From Ryuthela nishihirai (Eukaryota; Arthropoda; Arachnida; Araneae; Heptathelidae): a stretch of DNA of 64,000 nt. This document shows positions 47,580-58,744 of this stretch, piece by piece. Every line of letters begins with the position of its first letter. Positions within the stretch are counted from its first letter, which is position 1. A model generated the notes under the pieces. That model was not told where the DNA came from. It did no database searches and worked only from the letters and a program-made list of their open reading frames with translations. The translations under genes were made by a program, and so were the position numbers. The stretch is taken from positions 2,477,156-2,541,155 of the forward strand of contig JAWZYU010000027.1 of assembly GCA_038380435.1 (NCBI GenBank), written 5' to 3'.

Positions 47580-48100
47580 CCTGCAAGGAGTTTCAGCTGG
47601 CTGTATTATTGTGGCAGAGTATGGCAAATTTATGGATGGGTGTGGTGTATATAGTTGTGCTTTCAGTGTAGCATTTATACATCAACATTCATTTATTGAA
47701 TCTTGCAAATCTACTTTGAGAGACAGATCCAAATTTCAGGCCATGATTTCATGTCTCTGATGTATGGATGATATAGTATTCTGTTAGCCTTATATTTCTG
47801 TTTTAGCTTGACACTGTGATTCTGATAAGATATCTACAGCCTTTCTGATCACAGGATGCGTACAGTATGTATTCGAATATTCATATAGTAATCATTATAT
47901 CCACAGTGATCATTGAGTTATTAGATACTGATGTTCCAAAATAAGAACAAAAAGTTAAAAATGGAGTCAAAGGAAGACAGGCTTTCAATTTCCAAAACAA
48001 AATAAAAAACAGTTCAGTAAGCAAAGGCTTAATACTTATTCAGTATACTTTAAAATATTGAAGTGCCAATTTGTATTCATATTTGATATACAATCAAGAT
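47580..48100. other. no recognisable feature
   Basis: Unassigned sequence between an RTE leader fragment and a SINE-C. Confidence 0.4.
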
Positions 48101-48102
48101 TT

Positions 48103-48445
48103 ATTTTGTCTTAACTGGTATAGTGGTTAAGGAGTTAGATACTGTACAAACATAGTAGTTTCCAAGATCTCTCCTCTATGTAGCAAATAAAAAACATTGC
48201 CATCAATTTGCATAGCATCATCCATTTGTGGCTGGTGGCAAAATTCGTGTAATTTTTATTTTTTTTAAAGTATGCTTTTTTTTTATCTGGCATGCCAAAA
48301 TGGTGATATCAAGTATAATACAGAAAATAGTATCTATAACTTTTAAACATTAAAGTAATGAGTTTAGCATTTAGGATTTGCATTTGCAGCAAATTATTTC
48401 ACAGTTAATAGTAAATGTCATTTTTTATTTATTTTTGATAAGAAA
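48103..48445 (+). mobile_element. SINE-C copy
   Basis: 'caagatttattttgtcttaa' followed by 'ctggtatagtggttaaggag' (box A-like). The body corresponds in reverse to 5760-6095. A second head with the same 'caagatttatttagcctta' flank starts at 48448. Confidence 0.55.
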
Positions 48446-48639
48446 TCAAGATTTATTTAGCCTTAAGTAGTATAGTGTTTAGGGCGTTACATATTTTGAG
48501 CAAAGTTCAGACTTTGTGTCATAAATAAGTCAACTTTGAAATTTTTTTTATTAACAAACTGGCAGCAACATGTTCTTAGGAGTTTATACAAAAAGATGGA
48601 TATTTTCATGTTCCTTCAAATTGCCAGGAAAATTTGGAG

Positions 48640-48785
48640 ATAAAAAAGAGTCCATATCTTCCTTTTGAGGGATGTATGGTAACCCTAGGTTCCCCAAATA
48701 TTTAAGCCACTATCTTCACTGTTACATGTTCTGCTCATACAGGAAATATAGGAAAAATTGTCTTTAACCTGGTGAAATCCAAACA
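48640..48785 (-). mobile_element. SINE-D body fragment
   Basis: Reverse complement of 50020-50110: shared blocks 'gagcagaa', 'gtaaca', 'gtgaagatagtg' and 'cttaaatat'. The head is missing. Confidence 0.5.
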
Positions 48786-48787
48786 AT

Positions 48788-49112
48788 GAGGGGAGGGGGT
48801 GGTTCAGTCAGTAGCATGCCAGTATCATAATTTGCAATTTCCAGGCTTGAATCTCACCTCTGCCTATCATTGAGATTTATCATCACAAAGCCCTCACCCT
48901 GCCCTCGGTCAGTAGTGGACATCAGTGGACTTGGAAAGGCTGCTGTCTGTCAGATGAAACATAAAGCAATTGCTCTATATGGGGAGAACCATCTCCTAAC
49001 AGCTGTTCAATAAGTCCTTTCCCCACACCTTTCTGAGCCTTCAGGATCCATGTGATCTGGCCATTTAGCCCATTATGTACAAAAGAGTGCAGTGCAGAAG
49101 TAAAACAACCCA
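48788..49112 (+). mobile_element. SINE-A, diverged
   Basis: Begins 'gaggggagggggtggttcag'; box B is degraded ('ggcttgaatctc'). The body runs to 'agtgcagtgcagaagtaaaa'. It has a deletion between the middle domain and the tail. Confidence 0.85.
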
Positions 49113-49334
49113 AGACCTGATAGCAGTAAGGCAACTAACATTTGCCAGCATGTAACATGTATAAAGCATGAAAACATATCAAAATTTAAAGATTTGTTAG
49201 AAAAAATTCCATTTAGATCACTTTTGCTATACTGCTGGTTTTGTGCATAAGCCTGAGAGAACTCCAAGAACATCAAGTGCAGTCATAACACTAAATAACT
49301 AGGGTATGGAAACTTAACATCAACTAAAGAGGAA

Positions 49335-50110
49335 ATCTTGATCAGTGGCTAATATCTCAGCAGTCAGAGCACCTGATATTGTAATACTCCAAAGTATGTT
49401 ATCTTTACTTTGCTGGATAGCTGATATTCTCCAGTGCCAGGCAATTAATTCTCCCAATAAATTGACAAGGGTTCTTTTTTATTAGTGTTAGATGAAAAAA
49501 GAACTTAAATGATTATCTGTTAAAGTTAAAGTAACTGAAATATTAAACAAACTCTGCTCAAGAGAAAAAAAAATTAAGTTAAACACAAATTTCACAAAAT
49601 AAATAAATGTTTATTCAAAATCTGGACTCACCAAAAAGCAACACTTCATAAAAATAAACTTGCTGCTCACTGAGCAACACACACAACTAACCTCCTTCTC
49701 CCACTTCACATCACTAACTAACTCTGTGACCTAATATCACTTGTTAAACTCCTGGTGTGCAAACTGACGTGTGATATTTGCATATGATGATTGTGCACTT
49801 GTGCTAGCATGACATAAGTAGGCATGCCCTTCTGTATGCATTTAGGGGCCAAAGCAGAGTTGTGCAATCACAACTCCTCTAGTGGAACTGTGGGGAGAAT
49901 GATAATTCAACTTAAAACCACAAAATAATAATTATAACATAAATGAAGTAAAACTGGTTTAAGAAAAGTGAATGGGTAAACTATCACAGGTTATCAGGAA
50001 GTCATAGGTTAGGATCCTACTTGGCTCAAGGCAATTTTTCTTCTGTATCCAGTATGAGCAGAATATATAACAATGAAGATAGTGACTTAAATATATGATG
50101 GACTCTTATA
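49335..50110 (+). mobile_element. SINE-D with tRNA-Thr-like head, split by a solo LTR
   Basis: Head 'ggctaatatctcagcagtca' with 'gagcacctgatat' (box A and anticodon stem) before 49380, then after 49988 'ggttatcaggaagtcatagg' with 'ttaggatcctac' (box B). Removing the LTR restores a tRNA-like stem and loop. The body ends 'gatagtgacttaaatat'. Confidence 0.65.
49380..49988 (-). mobile_element. solo LTR, second copy
   Basis: Starts TGTAATACTCC and ends CTATCACA, and aligns over its length with 27873-28615 ('gctcaagagaaaaaaa', 'aactcaccaaa', 'taaaactggtt'). I could not find matching flanking repeats. No internal region. Confidence 0.65.
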
Positions 50111-50441
50111 ATATGCTATTTTATTTTTGATTTGTTGTGTCAGGTAAATATTAGTATTTTTGTTATGATAATCTAACATTGTATTGCAATTTTTTTGAAG
50201 CACTATCACATATAAATATCACAACATGTTTTACCACTGGTTTTAGAAATGTAATAAAACAGTGTCATAAACAGAGATAATGTTTCATACATGGTATTAG
50301 AAAAAGCATGCTGTGTAAATGTTTATCTATATTTACTTTTTCTCCTACTAAAGATTCTCAGAGTCATATTTGAAATTATGTTATATTAAGTTGGTATTTC
50401 TTGGATTTATAATATTGATTTGAAATTTGAATTATTTTTAG

Positions 50442-50517
50442 ATTACAGTGAAGAGTCTGAGAGTGATTCAATTTGTTGTGTTCAAAGAAGATTACAAAGA
50501 AAAAGATTAAGGTTCAG
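50442..50517 (+). CDS. putative internal exon of a host gene (exon B)
   Basis: A 76-nt open stretch between 'gaattatttttag' and the strong donor CAG/GTAAAT. With two leading bases completing a codon from exon A (giving Asn), it reads YSEESESDSICCVQRRLQRK then RLRF, leaving two bases over. The sequence turns from acidic/serine-rich to strongly basic, as in linkers or nuclear-targeting segments, but I do not recognise a family. It is not repeated elsewhere in the window. Adjacent RTE sequence starts 260 bp downstream. Confidence 0.6.
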
Positions 50518-51430
50518 GTAAATTTATGTTAGTTCTATACATTTGATAAATAAGAATCTCAGATGAACCTTTTCATTGCTCCAGCAGTTCGAGTTTTATT
50601 ATTTTTAGATCCTCAGAGACAACTTTTATTATTTTTAACTCCTCAGCTCTGTTCATACTATATACCATTCAGAATTGCTAAAGATTGGCAGCATAGGTTC
50701 TGGTCAGCATCACAATAAAAAATTTCAATTTTTAGAAAGTAGAAATTTCCATTTAAATTTTTTTGACCTATCTAATATGGTCTGCAAATGGTAGCTAGGT
50801 AGTCATTGGAAGGAGAGCTATGCACCAATCCCCTGTGATGATACAGAGAATTGGCCAGGCCTGGCACCTAAAGTCTGGCCACACTTTCTCGTAGTGCAGA
50901 CCATTAGTATCTTTCAAGAGAGATACTCTCTCATGTGGAAAAGAACATAAGGGGAGGACTGCCAGATCAGTAAGGTGTGACCTGCTGATCTGGACTACTG
51001 TGATTACCTTTCTTTTATTACCCTGCTGAGGAGTGGTCAACCATACAGGGTCCTGGTGCTGATCATATATACCAACCACAATTGATTAATGGCTCAGAGC
51101 TTGATTATGAATCCTGAATTTTCTGCACTGGTGGGCTTCTGTTGAATGAGAATATTCCACTCTGTTTTCTGTTTGTTTGTGGATTGATAGCCCCAAGTGA
51201 TTATATTCACAGGATACGTTTTATCAGCTGGTGGATAATCCTGAACTAAGGCCATTGCAGGTACCTTAACTCTTGTTCTACAGGCATCATCAAACCTACA
51301 TTTGTCGAAGTCTTTCAGTATAGATTGCTTCAGCCTTTAGTACTAAGAATAACAGATCTTTGCCCAATGCCTGTGAATGGGAGGCTATTTGATAGTGTCA
51401 GCATTTCCTCTCTCAATAAACATAGTTTTT

Positions 51431-53959
51431 TTAACCCATCCAGGGTCAGAGACGTCTATAGACGTTTTTTATACAACAGTTGAAAATTCGATTTTTTTTT
51501 TTAATTTGCTGTTTGAAAATTTTCTTACATATATCTTTCAAAAATATGTAATTCAAGCATGAAAATAATATTTCCTTTTTTCATTTGATGTATATTTTAT
51601 TAAATTACAATATAAATATTCGATAAAGTCATCTGATTGCCATATTTTTGAAGTGCTCAGCCGTCCCATGGCCAAGTGGTTAGCGTGCTTGGCTATTGAT
51701 CTAAGGGACCTGGGTTCGAGCCCCGGGTTAAGGCATGGCTGTTTGTGTCGTTTTTCTGCTGAGGTCCTGCCATCCTCTCAGACCTTCTACTATGGCATAT
51801 AAACTGACAGGCTCCTGTCAGACCTCTGTGGCCAAGCAGCTGCTTAAGGGAGTATTTATTTTTTTTTACATGGTATTGCTGATTTTGCTTATTAATGTTA
51901 TTCTGTATTGAAGCAATGACCCGATTTAAGCTCATAAGCATAATTTGAACTATTATCAACATATTTTTCTTTAAAGTTTTGAAAATCTCCTAAAAAAATT
52001 AACAAAAAACTGCTATTTTTTTTTAAATGGCAGATTTTGGAAGTAATTGCAAAGTACCTACCGCTATTTTTTTTTTCCATTTTACACTCTTTTTCTGCAT
52101 AAACCTATTTTAGTATTCCCAGAATTATTTTTATAATTTTTTCCAGCATTCTATGCATCTTTTCACAATTAAAATTGAAAGTGAAAACATCCTTTTTGGG
52201 TGTGCAGCTGGCACTAATTATGTTATGGCTCAATGCAGAAGAGGTAAGTGCTATCTCCATTTCATTTGTGTGTCAATTCTGTTGGCTCCATAATGGATTG
52301 TTTATAGTTTTGGTCTAGCATATTGGATACCCTTTGTAAAGTTAGTGTTTACTTTTTTGTATTGAAACCTAAGTTTTCATTTTGGTAGATTTATTTTCGT
52401 AAATTATCGATCTTTTCTCGATTGATAAGTATTGATTTTCCATAGTTATGCTATACATCGGATGGCCAGCCTGCAACTTATTGCTGTGGATGTTTTATTT
52501 AACATTCCAATTAAGTTATATGTTAATTTTTATTTTGTTATTCATTATTTTTCCAGTAAAACTGTGATCTGGTATCATTTTCTTAAATGAAGTCTTGGAT
52601 ACGAAAGCAAACTCATTTCTGTAAGTTAGCTCTCTTTCAGTCGGCTGATTTATCGATCTTTCTGAGTTATGCTACATCAGATGGCCAGCTTAAATGTGGT
52701 TGCGAATATTATATTTAACATCCCATAACTATATGTAATTTTTCTTTTATTATTTCTTGGGTTTTTAGTAAAAAAAACCTTTGAATTTGCACCGTTTTCT
52801 GAAAATGAATGAGATTTTGGATACAGATACAAGTGGACTTGACTTCTTTGGCACCGAAATCAGCCCTCATGCAGGAGGGCAATTTCAGGAAGGGTTTTTA
52901 CCCCTTCTCCCTGCTCTAAATTCACTGTGAACGTTTCACTTCCCCAGAAAAATTTAATTAAAATATTACAAACTTTTATATTTACAATGAATGACTTTAA
53001 CCCACCACCACTTCAGTATCTTGACTGTACACTCTGACGATATAAAGTTGTTTTTTTTTTTTGCTTTAGTGCATAAATCTTTCTGCACTTAGCCAAGATC
53101 ACCAAACTTTAATACCCAAAGAAAAAAATTCATACTGTTTAGTAATAAAAGCAGCCAAGAAAGTTTTTGTCCATTTCATAATCAGTTCAGAAAATCAAAT
53201 GAATGTGAGAAGTCCAAGTCATTTTGTATAACACTGGCCTTTTTTAAAAAAATGTATGATACTGAAAAGAATTATTAAAAGAAATAGAAATCGTGTTTCC
53301 AGTTAAATATCATATTATTCAGGAGGAAATTTTCTTTTGATTAATATATAATTTAACTATTTTTATTCATCAGGTTTTCCCAAATGAAGCTTTAATTGTA
53401 TAGTCCGATCTATTTTTTTTACCATATCACATTAAAAAAGGCTTATTAAAATCAATATGCTTGTAAATTTGTTTATATTATTTCCATAAAATTCGTAATT
53501 ATGTTCTGTTGATGTTTTTTTTTTAATTCAAAAGTTGACTTGTTAATCTGACTCAGAACAATTGGCTAAAAGTCTGGACTTTTTTCAAAGTGTAGTACTG
53601 GGAAAAATATTGAGAAAAAAGGGAGTAATTTTCTTATTTTAAGTAAAAATTATTTTTGTGTTATTAAGAAATAAATAAGCATTCCATTCATGTCCGTTTA
53701 TAATCATATCTGTTTATTACTTAAAAAATTTGTGTTGCCAGATGCATTTTTCCTACGTGACTCTGAAAAAGTCCTATTTAAATAAAACTAGTCCTTTTTT
53801 GTGAAATATTTTATTTTCAGAAAATCCAGAATTAAATGCTGATTAATTTGGCATATAACATGCCATAATTCCTTTCAATAGTTATTTAACAAAAAATTCT
53901 AAAGTTAATTTTTTTTGCCTGATCAGAATGAAAAAATAGCTGAACCTGGGAAGGGTTAA
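51431..53959. mobile_element. piggyBac-like element with TTAA ends
   Basis: TTAA at 51431-51434 followed by 'cccatccagggtcag'; at the other end 'ctgaacctgggaaggg' then TTAA at 53956-53959. The termini are inverted relatives (CCC...GGTCAG), and RTE sequence continues on both sides, which proves insertion. No transposase recognised, so non-autonomous. It contains a SINE-B (51656-51870) and an internal direct duplication (about 52395-52605 and 52614-52825, offset 219 bp around 'gatggccagc'). Confidence 0.8.
51656..51870 (+). mobile_element. SINE-B, full length, inside the piggyBac-like element
   Basis: 'cagccgtcccatggccaagt' head, box B 'ggttcgagccc', end 'cagctgcttaagggagtatt' and a T-rich tail. 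Confidence 0.92.
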
Positions 53960-54176
53960 ATCTCCCACTAACCATTCTCTCCCCACAGGTAGTTGGAATG
54001 TGAGGACTCTGCACAGAGATTATTCTCTTGATGAACAACAACTCACACAAGAATGCCACTGTTATAATTTAGATATTCTCGGCTTACAAGAGACCAGATG
54101 TACATATAAAGGTCAGATTCTTAAAAATAATCTAATGCTAACATCAGTTCACATATCCATGCTAACATCAGTTCAC

Positions 54177-54868
54177 TGTCAAAAGCACCTATAATGGGCA
54201 TGCGAGCATCAAAACTGGACCTTGAATGATTGTAAGAAGGTCATCCTGTCTGATGAATCTCATTTCCTGTTGCACCATGTGTCTCGTTTCCTGTTGCACC
54301 ATGTATGTGTGCATCATTTACCTGGGGAAGTATTGGCACCAGGATGCATTGTGGAACAAAAACAAGCTGATGGAGGAAGTGTAATGCTTTGGGCAATGTT
54401 CTGCTGGGAAACCCTGGGTCCAGTCATTCATGTGCAGGAAATTACGATATCTACCCCTACCTAAACATCATTACAGACCAGCTACATCCTTTTATGACAA
54501 TGATATATCCCTCTTTCAGTGCTTTCTTTCAGCAGGATAATGTGCGATGCCACACTGCCTGTATTGTTCAAGAATGGTTCGCAGAACATGAGGAAGACTT
54601 CCAGGTATTGCCCTGGCCTCCAAATTCCCCAGACATCAATTCAATCGAGCATCTGTGGTTTGTGTTGGAATAGCATATCCGATGACTCAACCACATAATT
54701 TACAAGAGTTAAAGGATCTGCTGGTAACATGTTGGTACCAGATACCACAAGATATCTTTAAAAATCTTGTAGAATCCATTCCTTGCCGAGTAAGAGCTGT
54801 TTAAGTGGCACATGGAGGATCAACATCATATTAGGCAGGTGATCATAATGTTTTGGCTCTTTGGTATA
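54177..54868 (+). mobile_element. Tc1-like transposon fragment (3' half)
   Basis: Plus-strand transposase C-terminal half: KVILSDESHFLLHHV (54237-54281, first Asp), LPGEVLAPGC, GGSVMLWAMFCWE, then QQDNVRCHTA (second Asp) and SPDINSIEHLW (final Glu); 36 residues separate the latter two, as in the 18334 element. The terminal repeat 'gatcataatgttttggct' is at 54841-54858. The 5' half is missing. A ~24-bp direct duplication repeats the FLLHHV segment. Preceded by two 18-bp direct copies of 'atgctaacatcagttcac' (54135 and 54159). Confidence 0.8.
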
Positions 54869-54959
54869 TGTAGCATATAGGTATAAATTTTGCTTCGGAT
54901 AAGTACTGAAAGTTGCAGACAACATGATATTCACTATTATTGTATTAAGCAGGAAATGG

Positions 54960-55410
54960 GACAATTTCTTCTTTTGTGATATGCTCCGTTTAAAATGGTT
55001 GTCTACAATGAGATTATCTTGTTCTGGATTTTTTTAATAATGTGAATGGCCATGCATTTTTTACCATAATTTGTGCTTTTTAGCTTCTTTTCTTTGATGA
55101 GATTATTTAGTTGAGGGGTCTTTTTTATATTGTGGATTGGCAGAACAAATCAATTTTATAACAAGCCTAAAAAAAATTGTGTAAAATTTTTGTTTAGGCT
55201 TGTTATAAAATTGATTTGTTCTGAGGGGGGAGTAGAAATGGTGGAGTGGTTGTTTAAGCAGTAAGCTCTGGTTAAAATGGTTGTCTCTGATAATTTTGTT
55301 CTGCGATTTTCTTAAATTGTGAAATGGCAATTCATTGTTTAATGGCATTTGCTTGTTTGAATAGTTATCTCTGATACAATTTTTGTGAGTTTTTTTTTTA
55401 TTGCAGAATG
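54960..55410. repeat. diverged direct repeats with a central palindrome
   Basis: 'taaaatggttgtct' and the following ~90 bp occur at about 54990 and 55272 (period near 280), with a weaker third copy near 55360. The palindrome 55141-55223 lies between the first two. Confidence 0.55.
55141..55223. repeat. perfect 31-bp-arm palindrome
   Basis: Arms 55141-55171 and 55193-55223 are exact complements, loop 21 nt. Confidence 0.93.
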
Positions 55411-55970
55411 AATGTTTATTTGCTAATCATAATAGGCTGTTGAAACAAGTAGCCTTGGATGATACTGACCGACATTCGTCAAGCCCTAGTATTACTTCTG
55501 GTGGTTTTCTTTTATTTGCGCAAACAAAGTTTTATGCTTAGGAATAAGTGTTTGACATTATATTCTTTACTCAGCTTATTCTAGTTGTACAGCACCCATG
55601 GAGGAAAGATAAGGGCACCTTCACTGCTAGTAATACAATGGTTTTGGTTATTATTTCTAGAACTTTTCAAGAAATTAAATATTCTTTCTAATATGATATT
55701 GAAACACGTTTTCAATTAGTTTAAATCACATATTTAGTAAATTTTTTTGTACGAAAGTAATGTTAAGGAACTTTGTATAATTCTGGAAAAAAATAAATTT
55801 TTTCGCAGCCATCAGTCATCACTAAAAGTCTGGAAGTCGAGTGTTCTGTCAAGATTCAATGCATTATTGCATTGTGTTTCAAATGGCACTTGAACACTAT
55901 AAACTGCAGAACTACAATGCTATGATTTTCTCTGATTTTTCACTCTCCCAAAATCATAATTTTCATCGTG
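55411..55970. other. no recognisable feature
   Basis: Sequence filling the gap in the RTE endonuclease; origin unknown. Confidence 0.4.
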
Positions 55971-57584
55971 GTAAATGGCAGTTCTGGGTATTGGTTGCTG
56001 CAATGGCAATGGGCAACATCTCCAACAGATAAGTAAACTTAGGTTTGAGAATAACTAACACTTATAATAAACACAGCCACATACATAAGTACACATTGGT
56101 TTCACCAGATGGGCTGCATAATTGATTATATATTAATTAACAGCAAATAGGCTAGTTCTATTAGGAATACCAGGTCATATAGGGGGACTGAAATTGGATC
56201 TGACCATTTCATTGTTAAAACTGGCTTGCAACTTAAAGAATTGTTGCGCTAAGGTAAAAAAAAATTACTTTTAACACTGAAGCTCTGAAAGACCCAGCTA
56301 TAGTTAAAACTTACCATGATAGGTTACTTAGTCATTATGATAGTCATGGTTTGCTTACTACTGAAGTTGAGGAAGAATGGGGCCATTATGAACAGACTTT
56401 TCTTGAAACTAACAATACTCTTTTCACTAAAAAGGAGCAGAGGAGGCAAAATTATTTGAGTGATAAGGCATGTAGTTTATTTTGGAAAGAAAGAACTGCA
56501 GAAATGTTCTTAATCAATACCCTACTAGTCCTAATAGGAAGCATTACAGAGAGCTCAATAAATGTGTAAAGGATCAATTAGCTGCTGATAAGAAACTTTG
56601 GCTTGATGGTTTGGCTGACGTAGCCGAGGAAGCAGTTAGACAGTACAACAGCAGAGAGCTGTACCATATAGTTAATGTTTTGTGTGGTAGAAAACGGACA
56701 GGCATACAGGGATTGAAGGATAAACAAGGTAAGGTTATAGAAGGTGAGGATTCTGTCATGGCTAGGTGGGCTCAGCATTTCAGTAGTGTTGCAAACAATG
56801 TGGTTAGTTCTACTCCCATTTTTTGTAATGATGATAGATGCATTACTGGCTTTAATGTGGACCCTATAACACAGTCTGAAGTTATTTTAGCTATTTCTAA
56901 ACTTAAACTATGTAAATCCCCAGGGGTAGATGAAATTGCTGGTGAAATGCTTAAAGCTGGGAATGTTTCAATTACCACATGGATAACTGAAATTTTGATT
57001 ACCTTTTCTGATAAAGGCCTAAGTATTTTATCAGAGCTATTATTTTCATCCCTATTTTTAAAAAAGATGATTGCTTTTCTTGTGATAACTGTAAGGATAC
57101 ATCCTACTTTCTTTTCAAGTTTTTTGCATTTTTGTACTTAAACAGAATTAAGAATTAGGTTGATGGACAATTGTGTGATGAGCAGTGTGGATTCAGAAGT
57201 GGTAGGGGACATGTAAATGAGATTTTTTGACTTAGGCAGATTCTTGAGAAATGTTTACAGCTTCAGAAACCTTTTGTTACTAGTGTTGTAGTTTTTGAAA
57301 AGACTTTTGACTCTGTTGATTATGATAATTTGTGGTTGATCATGAGATCATATGGCATACCAGACAAGTTAGTTAACATAATGAAAGCTCTCTATAATAA
57401 TGCTGATTCATGTGAGTTAGTAAGGCTTGTAACTATTGGTTTAGCATTGCTTCTTGTGTTTGACAAGAGTGCATTTTGTCTCCTTTTCTCTTTAGTTTGG
57501 TTGTTGATTATATTATGCAATATTCACTGCAAGGGAAAGATTATGGCCTTAAATGGTCTGGAGATTTCAAAATTTCTGATTTAG

Positions 57585-57660
57585 GTTATGCTGATGATTT
57601 TGCCGTTTTGGGGCAAAATCATCAGCATAACATAAGAAAGAGCCCTTTTGGGGCTCTTTC
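57585..57660. repeat. two adjacent palindromes in the RTE RT motif C region
   Basis: First: arms 57585-57604 and 57612-57631, 20 bp perfect, loop 7. Second: arms 57636-57645 and 57651-57660, 10 bp perfect, loop 5. They lie immediately downstream of the YADD codons. Confidence 0.93.
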
Positions 57661-58406
57661 ATTCGAGCTGTTGGTGAGACTGGTAGTCGAGTAGTTTTGG
57701 TTATAAACAGAGAGAAAACTAAAGTGATGAAAATTGGTCAGGCAGGCTGTGATTCAGTTAATCTGAATGGTTGCAGTCTTCAGCAGGTGTCACAATTTAA
57801 TTATCTTGGGAGCTATGTAACAGATAGTGGTGATGTACGGCATGAGATTAACAGACGAATAGGGACTGTTGCCAGGACTTTTAAGAATCTATGGAAAGTG
57901 TGGAGAAATAGGCATATACACCTAAAGATTAAAATTAGACTGTAGAATAGTTTGGTTCTTTTTAGAGTTAGTTTTGGTAGTGAAACTTGGATGCTTTGTA
58001 AACAAGGTAACAGGAAACTTGATGCATTTGATTCTAGATGCTTGCACAGCATCTTGGGCATTAGGTGGTTCAACTAGTAAGTAATGATGAGGTTAAGCAA
58101 AGGAATTAACGACCTCCTGTGAGCAGCGTATTGTGCAAAGAGAGCTCTGTTGATTTGGCCATTTTGATCATATGGATAATTATAGATTAGCAAATAGGGT
58201 TATGAACAGTGTGGTTAAAGGCCTCAGAAAGAGGGGGGAGACCTAGGATGCAGTGGGCAGACAATCTCAAACAGGGCTTTGTTAGAATTGGTGTGCAGTG
58301 GCTAAATGCAGCAGATGTAGTTCAGGACAGATATGCTTGGAGAACTAAAGAGTGCTGTCTGTTGGACCTCCATAGTTCATGGCTGCTTGAGGATGATGAC
58401 GATGAC

Positions 58407-58744
58407 CTATTTAATCTGAAAAGAATATTTTTATTTATGTCTAAAAAAAAGTTGAAAATCTAGCAGACAAATAACATGATGAAAACAAGACTCGTGCTTT
58501 CAAAAATGAGCTTAAAATTACCTTTCTGTATAATTTCTAAATAAGTAGCTATAAAATGATAACAACATTAGAAACTTTATCTCCGGAAATGAAGGAGATA
58601 GTTGAGGGGAAAGGTTACCTGAGATATCCTATATATTGTTAAACTTATTATCTTTTGCTTGAAAAATCCCTCTGTTTTATTTTTGGATCAAACTTTATAT
58701 ATTTATGCTGATTTGATTTCTAACCTTTTACACTTTATCAGATG
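58407..58744. other. no recognisable feature
   Basis: AT-rich sequence between the RTE tail and the RNase H fragment. Confidence 0.4.

Larger units (their letters stand above)
50780..58406 (+). mobile_element. RTE LINE spanning several insertions
   Basis: Leader 50780-51430; interrupted by a piggyBac-like element (51431-53959); endonuclease start 53960-54130 (GSWNVRTL region, GLQETR); a gap of about 390 nt of endonuclease replaced by other DNA (54131-55970); endonuclease end from about 55972 (WVSPDG region damaged); linker and RT start in the frame 56482-57141 (MARWAQHF, KLKLCKSPGVDE); RT core 57160-57600 with KTFDSVDYDNLW and YADDFAVL; C-terminal segment to a GATGATGACGATGA-type tail at 58393-58406. 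Many stops; inactive. Confidence 0.88.
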
